DNA of 64,000 nucleotides, taken from assembly GCF_052060015.1 (NCBI RefSeq), contig NZ_JBPODZ010000001.1:124001-188000 (forward strand). Direction: 5' to 3'. Below, piece by piece: positions 28,203 to 38,378 of this stretch (its first letter is position 1; the number at the start of each line of letters is the position of its first letter). The position numbers and the translations under genes were made by a program. Origin of the DNA: Arhodomonas sp052060015. Its GTDB lineage: Bacteria > Pseudomonadota > Gammaproteobacteria > Nitrococcales > Nitrococcaceae. The notes under the pieces are model-generated. The model ran no database searches. It was not told where the DNA came from and saw nothing but the letters and a program-made list of their open reading frames with translations.

Positions 28203-29822
28203 TTACGGGTTTTCCACCCAGACGTCGGCGAAGTTCTCGGTGGTGCCGATGGCGGTAGTGATGGCGTTGTGTACCCGCTCATTGATGAGGTTCGGGAACT
28301 CCATCTCCAGCAGCCAGACGATGGGCACGTCCTCCACCAGGATCCGCTGGACCTCGCTGTACATCTCCTGGCGCTTGTCGGTGTCGTTCTCCACCGCGGC
28401 CTGCTCGAAGAGCTCGTCGACGCGCTCGTTCTCGTAGCCCATGGTGTTGGTGAACAGCACGCCCTTGCGGATGTTGCTGGAGATATAGGTGCGCGCCACG
28501 CCCAGGGCCGGATGGCCGTACTGGTAGACGTAGTCGTTGGTCATCTCGTAGTTCCAGTTGGAGAGACGATCCGCCCAGCCGCCGGCGTCGGTGCTGCGCA
28601 GCGTGACCTCGACGCCCACCTGCTCCATGGCCTGCTTGATGTACTCGGCGAGCCGGCTCCAGACCTCGCCGTAGGGCATGACCATGAACTCCACCTCGGC
28701 ACGGACGCCGTCGTCGTCCGGAGTGAGGCCCATCTCGTCGAGGAGCTCGCGGGCCTTCGCCGGGTCATGGGGGTATTCCTTGACGTCGGGCTCATAGTGG
28801 GTGGTCACCGAGGCTACCGGACCCGTGGCCACGCGGCCGAGTCCGAACCAGATGTTGTCGCGGATGAATTCGCGGTCCAGGGCGTACATGATCGCCTGGC
28901 GGAAGCGCTTGTCGCCCAGCGGCTCTTCGCGGTGGTTGATCTCGATCCAGCTCAGCGGCGCGACGAACTCGTAGCCCCGGGTGTCCAGGCGCAGATGGGA
29001 CAGCGCCTCCAGGCGTTGCACGTCGAACGGTTCCACGTCGCCGTACTGGCTCACATCCGCGTCGCCGGTCTCCAGGGCCAGCGCCCGGGAGGCGGCGTCG
29101 GGGATGATGCGGAAGTAGATCTCATCGAGATACGGCTTGCCTTCGAGGTAGTAGTCGTCGTTGCGGGCCAGGCGGATGTGGCTGCCCTTGTCCCACTCGT
29201 CGAACTGGAACGGCCCCGTGCCGATGGGGGTGTCATTCATCTCGTTGTTGCGGAAATCACCGCCTTCGTAGATGTGCTTCGGCATGATCGGGGCGCTGGA
29301 GACCTCGAAGGCCAGGATGAACGCCGGGAACGGCTGCTTGAGGGTGAAGACCACGGTGTGGTCGTCCGGGGCGCTCACCTCTTCGACATGGGAGAAGTTC
29401 GAGCGCGCCCGCGGGTGCACCTCCGGGAGCATCTCGGTGACGCTGAAGACCACGTCCTCCGAGGTGAAGGGCTCGCCATCGTGCCAGGTCACGCCCTCGT
29501 GGAGGTGGAAGGTGTAGGTGAGGCCGTCCTCGGAGACCTCCCAGTCCTCGGCCAGCCCCGGCATGGGGTTGAGGTCGAAGTCGTAGCGGAGCAGACCCTC
29601 GTAGATCTTGCCGCCCACGGTCTGGATCGGGGTCTGCTGGTTGAGCGCCAGGATGAGGATGGCGGGCTCGGGGTTGAGGATGACGTTCAGCGTGCCGCCG
29701 CGCTGGATCTCCTGATCCTCGGCGGCGGCGACGGTCGGGGCCGTGAACACGGCGCCCGCCACGGGGACGGCGAGGGCTGCGGCGGCCAGGGCCGCCGAGG
29801 CCATTTTGCGGATCGATCTCAT
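28203..29822 (-). CDS. ABC transporter substrate-binding protein (SBP_bac_5 family)
   Basis: A 539-residue secreted binding protein with a signal peptide (ALAAAALAVPVAGAVF, cleavage near AAAEDQ). The family signature is seen in GLAEDWEVSEDGLTYTFHL, HEGVTWHDGEPFTSEDVVF and FRQAIMYALDREFI. It captures peptides or related solutes in the periplasm for the permeases encoded downstream. A strong AGGAGGTGA ribosome site lies just before the ATG. As first gene of the operon it should be the most highly translated. Confidence 0.92.
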   Translation of the reverse strand: MRSIRKMASAALAAAALAVPVAGAVFTAPTVAAAEDQEIQRGGTLNVILNPEPAILILALNQQTPIQTVGGKIYEGLLRYDFDLNPMPGLAEDWEVSEDGLTYTFHLHEGVTWHDGEPFTSEDVVFSVTEMLPEVHPRARSNFSHVEEVSAPDDHTVVFTLKQPFPAFILAFEVSSAPIMPKHIYEGGDFRNNEMNDTPIGTGPFQFDEWDKGSHIRLARNDDYYLEGKPYLDEIYFRIIPDAASRALALETGDADVSQYGDVEPFDVQRLEALSHLRLDTRGYEFVAPLSWIEINHREEPLGDKRFRQAIMYALDREFIRDNIWFGLGRVATGPVASVTTHYEPDVKEYPHDPAKARELLDEMGLTPDDDGVRAEVEFMVMPYGEVWSRLAEYIKQAMEQVGVEVTLRSTDAGGWADRLSNWNYEMTNDYVYQYGHPALGVARTYISSNIRKGVLFTNTMGYENERVDELFEQAAVENDTDKRQEMYSEVQRILVEDVPIVWLLEMEFPNLINERVHNAITTAIGTTENFADVWVENP

Positions 29823-29990
29823 GATCTTTCACCTCCTGATGGGTCGATGGTGCCGGCATTGCCGGCGCTGTCCCGGGCCTTGTTGTGATATCGGCGCTTT
29901 GCCACGGGTGGCCCGGGGTTGCCCCGCCACCGCGGGGGATGGGTTCCCCGTGTCGGCGGTGCGAGTGCCTGGGGCTCGACGGTCATGGTT

Positions 29991-30758
29991 TCATTCCTCG
30001 TCGAAGCCGAGCAGAAAGGATTGGGTCACCTCCGCCTCCAGGGCGGTGGTGTGGTGTTCGGAATTGCACATGTGCTCGTGCATCAGCCGCCGCACCGCCG
30101 ACTCGTCCTCGGCGCGGAAGGCCTCGAGCAGGCGGCGGTGATAGTAGCGGTTGTCCTCGCCGAACTGGATGCGGCCGGGGCGATAGGTCTTCTTCAGGTC
30201 CACCAGGTCCCGGAGCAGGTCATTGATGAAGTGCACCATGAACTGAAGCAGTGGGTTGGGGCAGACGTCGGCGAGGAGGTTGTGGAAGTTCAGCTCGGCG
30301 ATGCGCAGCTCCCGCTGGCCGTCGCGCTCGTAGCCGATGTGGTCGCAGAGCTCGATGCTGGCCTCGAGCTCGCGGAAGTGGGCCTCGGTGAGCCGGCCCA
30401 CCGCGGCGGCGGCCACCTCCACCTCGACGAGCTTGCGCAGCTCATAGATCTGATGCCCGTCGAGCTTCTGGAAGTGCAGGTAATTGCGCAGGGCCCGGGC
30501 CGCCTGGTTGGCCCCGGGCTCGGCGACGTAGGCGCCGCCCGTGGGGCCGGTACGCATCGTCACCAGCCCCTCGACCTCCAGGGCCTTCAGCGCCTCGCGC
30601 ACCGTGCCCTTGGCGCAGCCGTAGAGCTCGATGAGCTCGCGCTCCTTGGGGAGGCGGTCCCCCGGCTTCAGCCCCTGGACCACGATCCAGCGCTTGATGT
30701 CCTCGACGATGTGGTCGGAGAGCTTGCGCCGGAACGGGCTGCGTTTGAGCTCGTGCAT
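29991..30758 (-). CDS. GntR/FCD-family transcriptional regulator
   Basis: A 255-residue protein. Its winged helix is of FadR type (DHIVEDIKRWIVVQGLKPGD, LPKERELIELYG, KGTVREALKALE). The C-terminal FCD ligand domain has metal-site residues (ELRKLVEVEVAA, ELNFHNLLADV, YYHRRLLEAF, HEHM). It lies upstream of and in line with the transporter-amidohydrolase operon and has a perfect palindrome 15 bases before its start. It is therefore likely autoregulated and likely controls the operon in response to the imported compound or a product. Confidence 0.88.
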   Translation of the reverse strand: MHELKRSPFRRKLSDHIVEDIKRWIVVQGLKPGDRLPKERELIELYGCAKGTVREALKALEVEGLVTMRTGPTGGAYVAEPGANQAARALRNYLHFQKLDGHQIYELRKLVEVEVAAAAVGRLTEAHFRELEASIELCDHIGYERDGQRELRIAELNFHNLLADVCPNPLLQFMVHFINDLLRDLVDLKKTYRPGRIQFGEDNRYYHRRLLEAFRAEDESAVRRLMHEHMCNSEHHTTALEAEVTQSFLLGFDEE

Positions 30759-30773
30759 GGCATCCTTATCGGT

Positions 30774-30793
30774 CTATTTATACGTATAAATAG
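30774..30793. promoter_or_regulatory. candidate GntR operator
   Basis: CTATTTATACGTATAAATAG is a perfect 20-base palindrome just upstream of the GntR/FCD gene, and unusually AT-rich for this DNA. GntR/FCD proteins bind short palindromes of about this size. Confidence 0.65.
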
Positions 30794-30879
30794 CACGGAT
30801 TCGCGGGATGTCTAGGTTTGCTGTCCCGGAAGGGCCGCCCGATTCCGGCACCGTCACGTCCCCGGTGGTCTCCGACGGC

Positions 30880-31640
30880 GCCTGTAGGAGCCGGCCTTGC
30901 CGGCGAATGGCCGCTTCGCGCGCGAGGCGCGCTCCTACGGGGTGTTGTAGGAGCCGGCCTTGCCGGCGAATGGCCGCGTATGGCGGGTTACGGCCTTGCC
31001 GGCGGCCCTTCGCGCGCGTGGCGCGCTCCTACACCGGGGGCCACCCGCTGCTGTAGGAGCCGGCCGTGCCGGCGAATGTTCGCGCCCGTGGCGGATTGCG
31101 GCCTTGCGGCCTCCATCCGCCCTACCTCCGGTGTCGGGCGCCGGGTGCCGGGTGCCGGGTGCCGGGTGATGTAGGGCGCATGCAGCGGAGCGGAATGCGC
31201 CGGGGCCCTTCGCGCACGAGGCGTGCGCCTACGCGGTGTGGGTACTGGCCTTGCCGGCGGCCCTTCGCGCGCGCGGTGCGCTCCTACGCCGGGGGGTCTC
31301 CCGCTGCGGTAGGAGCCGGCCGTGCCGGCGAACGTTCGCGCCCGTGGCGGATTACGGCCTTGCGGCCTCCATCCGCCCTACGTCCGGTGTCGGGTGCCGG
31401 GGGATGTAGGGCGCATGGAGCGGAGTGGAATGCGCCGGGGCCGTTCGCGCGCGGGGCGCGCTCCTACGCCGGGGGGTCTCCCGCTGCGGTAGGAGCCGGC
31501 CTTGCCGGCGGCCGTTCGCGCGCGCGGCGCGCTCCTACACCGGGGGGTCTCCCGCTGCGGTAGGAGCCGGCCTTGCCGGCGAATGTTTGCGCGTACGGCG
31601 GATTACGGCCTGGCGGCCTCCATCCGCCCTACCTCGACTG
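30880..31640. repeat. dense array of REP-like palindromes
   Basis: About 0.75 kb made largely of hairpin units. Forms include TAGGAGCCGGCCTTGCCGGC, the TTCGCGCGCGAGGCGCGCTCC type, TAGGGCGCATGCAGCGGA, and GGCGGATTACGGCC with CTCCATCCGCCCTAC. A near-duplicate stretch of roughly 100-150 bases is seen around 31270-31410 and again around 31420-31640. No coding frame makes sense as a protein. It lies between the GntR gene and the 3' end of the sigma-54 activator gene. Confidence 0.8.
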
Positions 31641-31643
31641 TTT

Positions 31644-33386
<1,743 letters not shown>

Positions 33387-33407
33387 GGCCTCTCCTCCGT
33401 GCCGCGG

Positions 33408-33423
33408 TTGAGCAAATCATCAA
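33408..33423. promoter_or_regulatory. candidate DmpR upstream activating sequence
   Basis: TTGAGCAAATCATCAA is an inverted repeat close to the TTGATCAATTGATCAA-type sites bound by DmpR/XylR proteins. It lies about 105 bases upstream of the -24 element. A second UAS could not be assigned confidently. It also lies downstream of the predicted activator-gene promoter, where binding could give autorepression. Confidence 0.5.
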
Positions 33424-33440
33424 ATACCGCGGCCGGGTTC

Positions 33441-33468
33441 ATTATATCGTTATTTTGCGGATTATCGA
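33441..33468 (-). promoter_or_regulatory. predicted promoter of the activator gene
   Basis: On the minus strand TCGATA (33468-33463), 16 bases, then a perfect TATAAT (33446-33441) fits a sigma-70 promoter, with the -10 about 55 bases before the start codon. Confidence 0.5.
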
Positions 33469-33520
33469 GATTTTGTGCTGCACCTGCAGCAAATTGCCGC
33501 AGATCAATGACATAGATAAT

Positions 33521-33536
33521 TGGCACAGTCCCTGCA
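33521..33536 (+). promoter_or_regulatory. sigma-54 (-24/-12) promoter of the phenol hydroxylase operon
   Basis: TGGCACAGTCCCTGCA fits the TGGCAC-N5-TTGC consensus with the GG and GC elements at the right spacing. It lies about 80 bases before the first structural gene and is divergent from a sigma-54 activator gene. Confidence 0.85.
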
Positions 33537-33612
33537 TTGTACTGGGTGGAAGCGGGCCGTGGGTCCGCTGCCACGAGTCGACCCATCATCAGCGGCGAAC
33601 GCGGACAAGGCA

Positions 33613-33843
33613 ATGGGACAGAGGCAGACACACGACTGCTACGTGAATGTGACCAACCGGCGCGCCGACGGGTTCGTGGAGTTCGACTTCTCCTTCGGTG
33701 ACGCGGATCTCTATATCGAGATGATCCTGCCGGAGCGGGCCTTCGAGGAGTTCTGCGCCCATAACAACGCGGCGCGAGTTTCGCCGGAGCAGGCGGCCCG
33801 CTGGGAGGCGGAACGGGAGAAGTGGCGCGAGGGCGGACTCTAG
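33613..33843 (+). CDS. dmpK: phenol hydroxylase small assembly subunit (DmpK)
   Basis: A 76-residue acidic protein beginning MGQRQTHDCYVNVTNRR, with GFVEFDFSFGDADLYIEMIL, which recalls DmpK. DmpK is not part of the working enzyme but helps put iron into the hydroxylase in the Pseudomonas system. It is first in the operon, 77 bases after the -12 element. The frame is open upstream over the promoter itself, so this internal ATG is preferred. Confidence 0.8.
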   Translation: MGQRQTHDCYVNVTNRRADGFVEFDFSFGDADLYIEMILPERAFEEFCAHNNAARVSPEQAARWEAEREKWREGGL

Positions 33844-33893
33844 CGCCCCAGGCGAATCGGTTAGTGAACAGGGTTAGTGAATAGGAGGAGAGC

Positions 33894-34898
33894 ATGGCGA
33901 TCGAGATCAAGACGGCATCCATCGAACCCATCCGGCACACGTTTTCCAACGTGGCCCGGCGCCAGGGGGCGGACAAGCCCGCCTCACGTTACCTGGAGGC
34001 GATGTACGACCTCCAGCCCACGGTGAACTTCCACTACAAGCCCCTGTGGGATCCCGATCACGAGATCTACGACGCGGGCCGCACCGCCATCGACATGGAG
34101 GACTGGTACGTCTTCCGTGATCCGCGGCAGTTCTACTACGGCACCTGGACGATCGCCCGCTCCAAGCAGCAGGAGGTGGCCGAGCGTAACTACGCCTTCG
34201 TCGAGAAGAAGAACCTCCTGGACTTGGTCAGTGCGCAGACCAAGGAGCGCGCCGAGGCGGTGTTCGTGCCGCTGCGCCACGCGGAGTACGCGGCCAATCT
34301 CAACAACATGTACATCTGCGCCTACGGCTATGGCACCGCCATCACCCAGGCGGCGAGCTTCAATGCCGTGGATCGGCTGGGCATCGCCCAGTACCTCTCC
34401 CGCATCGGGCTGATGCTCGATGGCAATACCTGCGAGTCCCTGGACCGGGGCAAGCAGGCTTGGCTGGAGGGCGAGACCTGGCAGCCGCTGCGCCGGCTCA
34501 CCGAGGACCTGATGGTCGTCAGGGACTGGTTCGAGCTGTTCGTGGCGCAGAACTTCGCCCTGGACGGCCTGGCCTTCCCGCTGGTCTACGAGCGCATCGA
34601 CGGCGAGCTGCAGAAGGACGCGGGCTCGACGATCTCCATGCTCAACGAGTTCATGAACGAGTGGTACGGCGAGACCACCCGCTGGGTGGACGCGGTGCTC
34701 AAGACCGCGGCCGCCGAGTCCGACGCCAACAAGGCGCAGCTCGAGCAGTGGGCCCGGCACTGGCGGGACCGCGCCAGCGAGGCCCTGCAGCCGGTGGCCG
34801 CTGAGGTCTTCGGCGACCGCGCCGATGAGGTGATCGGGGAGCTCCGCGGCGAGCTCGCCACCCGGGCCAAGAAGAAGGCCGGACTGGATATCGAGTGA
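33894..34898 (+). CDS. dmpL: phenol hydroxylase beta subunit (DmpL)
   Basis: A 334-residue protein of the multicomponent monooxygenase beta-subunit family. RYLEAMYDLQPTVNFHYKP and DWYVFRDPRQFYYGTWT near the start are characteristic. It has no di-iron ligands and pairs with DmpN and DmpO in the hydroxylase. An AGGAGGAG-like ribosome site precedes the ATG. A 164-base gap with a strong hairpin separates it from dmpM. Confidence 0.9.
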   Translation: MAIEIKTASIEPIRHTFSNVARRQGADKPASRYLEAMYDLQPTVNFHYKPLWDPDHEIYDAGRTAIDMEDWYVFRDPRQFYYGTWTIARSKQQEVAERNYAFVEKKNLLDLVSAQTKERAEAVFVPLRHAEYAANLNNMYICAYGYGTAITQAASFNAVDRLGIAQYLSRIGLMLDGNTCESLDRGKQAWLEGETWQPLRRLTEDLMVVRDWFELFVAQNFALDGLAFPLVYERIDGELQKDAGSTISMLNEFMNEWYGETTRWVDAVLKTAAAESDANKAQLEQWARHWRDRASEALQPVAAEVFGDRADEVIGELRGELATRAKKKAGLDIE

Positions 34899-34948
34899 AC
34901 CGCAATCGAACCCCGGTGCGGGGCGGCGGAGGCGGCGGTCGCGACCGT

Positions 34949-34970
34949 CTGCGGCCATGGATGGCCGCAG
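34949..34970. promoter_or_regulatory. intercistronic hairpin between dmpL and dmpM
   Basis: CTGCGGCCAT-GG-ATGGCCGCAG is a perfect 10-bp inverted repeat. It lacks a T run, so it is more likely an mRNA stability or processing element than a terminator. Confidence 0.5.
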
Positions 34971-35062
34971 TCGAGCCTACAGGGAAGTATTCACGGCGTG
35001 TCGCGTCCGCCGGCTCCGGCGGCCTGTACCCCGGGATAAAGAGCACTGCAGTAGGAGGAGCA

Positions 35063-35338
35063 ATGGCGAACAACAACGTCTTCATCGCGCTTCAGAACAA
35101 CGAGGAGGCGCGACCCATCATCGAGGCCATCGAGCAGGACAATGCCGAGGCCCGTGTCGAGTACGCCCCGGCCATGGTCAAGATCGATGCGCCCGGGCGG
35201 ATCGCGGTCCGCCGCGAGACCGTCGAGGAGCTGATCGGCCGCGACTGGGACCCCCAGGAGCTGCACGTCAACCTGATCTCGCTGTCCGGCAACATCGATG
35301 AGAGCGACGACGAGTTCGTCATCCATCGCGGCGACTGA
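35063..35338 (+). CDS. dmpM: phenol hydroxylase regulatory (coupling) protein DmpM
   Basis: A 91-residue effector protein of the MmoB/DmpM family: NNVFIALQNNEEARPIIEAI, VKIDAPGRIAVRRETVEELIG and LHVNLISLSGNID are the family blocks. It binds the hydroxylase and is needed for coupled turnover without carrying a cofactor. The ATG follows GGAGGAG; the longer open frame runs back into the gap. Confidence 0.92.
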   Translation: MANNNVFIALQNNEEARPIIEAIEQDNAEARVEYAPAMVKIDAPGRIAVRRETVEELIGRDWDPQELHVNLISLSGNIDESDDEFVIHRGD

Positions 35339-35358
35339 ATACGAGGAGGAGTCAAACA

Positions 35359-36900
35359 ATGGCAGCCAAGCGACTGAGCCTGCGCGAGAAGTACCAGAAG
35401 TTCACCCGGGACCTGGCCTGGGAGCCGAGCTATCAGCAGAAGTCGGATATCTTCCCTCAGACCGAGTTCGAGGGCATCCACATCCACGACTGGGACAAGT
35501 GGGAGGATCCCTTCCGCCTGACCGTGGACGCGTACTGGAAGTACCAGGCGGAGAAGGAGCGCAAGCTCTACTCCATCATCGACGCGTTCTCCCAGAACAA
35601 CGGCCAGCTCAATGTCACCGACGCCCGCTACGTCAATGCGCTGAAGCTGTTCATCCAGGGCGTCTCGCCGCTGGAGTACGCCGCGCACCGGGGCTTCGCC
35701 ATGGCCGGGCGGCAGTTCGGCGGCGTTGGCCCGCAGGTGGCCTGCCAGATGCAGTCCATCGACGAGCTGCGCCACGTCCAGACCCAGATCCATACCATCA
35801 GCCAGTACAACAAGTACTTCAACGGCTTCCACGACTGGAACCACATGCACCAGCGGGTCTGGTACCTGTCGGTGCCCAAGTCGTTCTTCGACGACGCCAT
35901 GTCGGCGGGGCCGTTCGAGTTCGTCACGGCGATCTCGTTCTCCTTCGAGTACGTGCTCACCAACCTGCTGTTCATGCCGTTCATGTCCGGCGCCGCCTAC
36001 AACGGGGACATGGCCACGGTGACCTTCGGGTTCTCCGCCCAGTCCGACGAGTCCCGGCACATGACCCTGGGGCTCGAGGTGATCAAGTTCATGCTCGAGC
36101 AGGACGAGCGCAACGTGCCCATCGTCCAGAAGTGGATCGACAAGTGGTTCTGGCGAGGCTACCGCCTGCTCTCGTTGGTTTCCATGATGATGGACTACAT
36201 GCTGCCCAAGCGGGTCATGTCCTGGAAGGAGGCCTGGGAGATGTACTTCGAGGAGAACGGCGGTGCGCTGTTCGAGGACCTCTCCCGCTACGGCATCCGC
36301 ATGCCCAAGTACTGGGAGGTCTCGGTCAAGGAGAAGGAGCACCTTTCCCATCAGTTGTGGGCGACATTCCACAATTTTGGCCATGCGGCCGCGTTCCATA
36401 CCTGGATCCCGGAAGAGTCCGAGATGCAGTGGCTCTCGGAGAAGTACCCGGACACCTTCGACAAGTACTACCGGCCGCGCTTCGAGTTTTGGCGGCAACA
36501 CACGAAGGAGAAGGGGCGCTGGTACAACCCCACGCTGCCCATGCTCTGCCAGACCTGCCAGATCCCAATGCTCTTCACGGAGCCGGACGACCCCACCCAG
36601 ATCTGCTACCGCAGCTCCCAGTACAACGGCGAGCAGTACCACTTCTGCTCGGATGGCTGTAAGGACATCTTCGACGACGAGCCGGAGAAGTACGTGCAGG
36701 CCTGGCTGCCGGTGCACCAGATCTACCAGGGCAACTGCGGCGGCGCGTCCATCCCCGAGGTCCTGGAGTACTACCACCTGGTCGACGGCCAGGACAACAA
36801 GGAATACCTGGAGTCCAACGACCGCGCCAACTGGCTGCGCTGGAAGGGCATGGCCGACACCGAGGCGGACCGCGAGGTCCAGGCCGTGGTCAACGAGTAG
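35359..36900 (+). CDS. dmpN: phenol hydroxylase alpha (catalytic di-iron) subunit DmpN
   Basis: A 513-residue di-iron oxygenase subunit. The carboxylate/His ligands are visible: Glu106 (PLEYAAHRG), Glu136 and His139 (DELRHVQTQ), Glu197 (FSFEYVL), Glu231 and His234 (DESRHMTLG). The C-terminal part has a YHS-like Cys region (CQTCQIPMLF, CYRSSQYNGEQYHFCSDGC). It hydroxylates phenol to catechol using O2 and electrons from DmpP. It may also oxidise methylphenols or benzene. Confidence 0.95.
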   Translation: MAAKRLSLREKYQKFTRDLAWEPSYQQKSDIFPQTEFEGIHIHDWDKWEDPFRLTVDAYWKYQAEKERKLYSIIDAFSQNNGQLNVTDARYVNALKLFIQGVSPLEYAAHRGFAMAGRQFGGVGPQVACQMQSIDELRHVQTQIHTISQYNKYFNGFHDWNHMHQRVWYLSVPKSFFDDAMSAGPFEFVTAISFSFEYVLTNLLFMPFMSGAAYNGDMATVTFGFSAQSDESRHMTLGLEVIKFMLEQDERNVPIVQKWIDKWFWRGYRLLSLVSMMMDYMLPKRVMSWKEAWEMYFEENGGALFEDLSRYGIRMPKYWEVSVKEKEHLSHQLWATFHNFGHAAAFHTWIPEESEMQWLSEKYPDTFDKYYRPRFEFWRQHTKEKGRWYNPTLPMLCQTCQIPMLFTEPDDPTQICYRSSQYNGEQYHFCSDGCKDIFDDEPEKYVQAWLPVHQIYQGNCGGASIPEVLEYYHLVDGQDNKEYLESNDRANWLRWKGMADTEADREVQAVVNE

Positions 36901-36914
36901 GGGAGGGGAGAGCA

Positions 36915-37274
36915 ATGCCCGTGCAAGCGATGTACGACTACCGCGCCACGCCGGCGGACCGGCAGGAGAATTTCCACGGGAACCAGCTCGTGTATATCGG
37001 CTGGGACCAGCACCTGATGTTCTGCTCGCCGGTGTGCCTGCCGCTGCCGCCGGACATGCCCTTTCGGGATCTGGTCCGCGACGTCCTGCCGGGGGCGTAT
37101 GCGACCCATCCGGACTGGGCGCACATCGACTGGGATGCCGTCGAGTGGAACGTCGACGGCGAGCCCTTCGTCCCGGACATGGACGCGGGGCTCGCCGACC
37201 AGGGCATCGGACACAAGTCGGTGATCCGATTCCGCACGCCGGGCCTCGACGGCATCGGCGGCGTGGCCAGCTGA
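36915..37274 (+). CDS. dmpO: phenol hydroxylase gamma subunit (DmpO)
   Basis: A 119-residue protein: YDYRATPADRQENFHGNQLVY at the start and FRDLVRDVLPGAYATHPDW are typical of DmpO. It completes the (alpha-beta-gamma)2 hydroxylase. A GGGGAG ribosome site precedes it, 15 bases after dmpN. Confidence 0.9.
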   Translation: MPVQAMYDYRATPADRQENFHGNQLVYIGWDQHLMFCSPVCLPLPPDMPFRDLVRDVLPGAYATHPDWAHIDWDAVEWNVDGEPFVPDMDAGLADQGIGHKSVIRFRTPGLDGIGGVAS

Positions 37275-37297
37275 ACCCCCGGCGGGAGGAGGAGCAC

Positions 37298-38359
37298 ATG
37301 TCGCATGAGCTGAGCATCGAGCCGGTGGGCGAGCACCTCGAGGTGGACGACGATCAGTCCCTGCTCGATGCCGCCCTGCGGCGGGGGCTGTACCTGCCCC
37401 ACGCCTGCTGTCACGGCCTCTGCGGGACCTGCAAGGTGCAGGTCCTGGAGGGCGAGGTGGAGGACGACGATGCCTCGCCCTTCGCGCTCATGGAGTTCGA
37501 GCGCGAGGAGGGTTACACCCTGGCCTGTGTGGCCAAGCCGCTCTCCGACGTGGTCATCGAGGCGGACATCGAGGAGGACCCGGACGCCATTGTCCAGCCG
37601 GTGGAGGACTACGAGGGCACGGTGGTGGACATCGTGGACCTCTCGCCCACCGCCAAGGGCGTGTTCATCGAGCTCGATCGGGACATGGAGTTTCAGGCCG
37701 GCAAGTACATCAACGTGCACCTGCCGGACATCGAGATGCCCCGGGCGTTCTCGTTGGCGAATTCGCCCTCGGAGAAACGGGTCATCGAGCTCAACGTCCG
37801 CCTGGTGCCCGGCGGCGAGGCCACCACCTATATCCACGAGCGGCTCGCGGTGGGGGATAAGCTCCACGTCTCCGGGCCCTATGGGCGGTTCTTCGTGCGC
37901 AAGTCCGCGCCGGAGGACTTCATCTTCTTCGCCGGCGGCACCGGTCTGTCCAGTCCCAAGTCCATGATCCTCGACCTGCTCGAGGAGGGCGATGGCCGGC
38001 AGATCACGCTGTTCTATGGCCAGCGCCACCGCGCCGAGCTCTACTACCACGAGTTCTTCGAGGAGCTGGCGGCGAAGCACGAGAACTTTACCTACGTGCC
38101 GGCGCTCTCCGAGCCCAAGCCCGACGATGACTGGGACGGCGCGACGGGCTTCGTCACCGATGTGGCGCACGAGCACTTCGGTGGGCGGTTCACCGGGAAC
38201 AAGGCGTATCTCTGCGGGCCGCCGCCGATGATCGACGCCTGTCTGACCACCCTGATGCGCGGGCGGCTGTTCGAGCGCGACATCTTCATGGAGAAGTTCA
38301 TCACCGCGGCGGACGCGGCCCAGGAGAGCCGCAAAAGCCCGCTGTTCAAGGCGGTGTGA
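37298..38359 (+). CDS. dmpP: phenol hydroxylase reductase (DmpP)
   Basis: A 353-residue flavoprotein. It has an N-terminal plant-type [2Fe-2S] domain (CCHGLCGTCKVQ, then LACVAKP), an FAD-binding domain (RAFSLANSPSE) and an NAD-binding domain (FFAGGTGLSSPKSMI, YLCGPPPMIDAC). It passes electrons from NADH to the DmpLNO hydroxylase. ATG at 37298 follows GGAGGAGGAG. Confidence 0.93.
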   Translation: MSHELSIEPVGEHLEVDDDQSLLDAALRRGLYLPHACCHGLCGTCKVQVLEGEVEDDDASPFALMEFEREEGYTLACVAKPLSDVVIEADIEEDPDAIVQPVEDYEGTVVDIVDLSPTAKGVFIELDRDMEFQAGKYINVHLPDIEMPRAFSLANSPSEKRVIELNVRLVPGGEATTYIHERLAVGDKLHVSGPYGRFFVRKSAPEDFIFFAGGTGLSSPKSMILDLLEEGDGRQITLFYGQRHRAELYYHEFFEELAAKHENFTYVPALSEPKPDDDWDGATGFVTDVAHEHFGGRFTGNKAYLCGPPPMIDACLTTLMRGRLFERDIFMEKFITAADAAQESRKSPLFKAV

Positions 38360-38378
38360 GCAAGAGGAGGGCGGTCAC

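Noticed and set aside
30880..31640. Possible CRISPR array
   Set aside because: The repeats are palindromic and irregularly spaced, there are no unique spacers of even length, and no cas genes are nearby.
33494..33507. TTGCCGCAGATCAA as a second DmpR site
   Set aside because: Arms match but the internal spacing is 14 rather than 16 bases and it lies too close to the -24 element.
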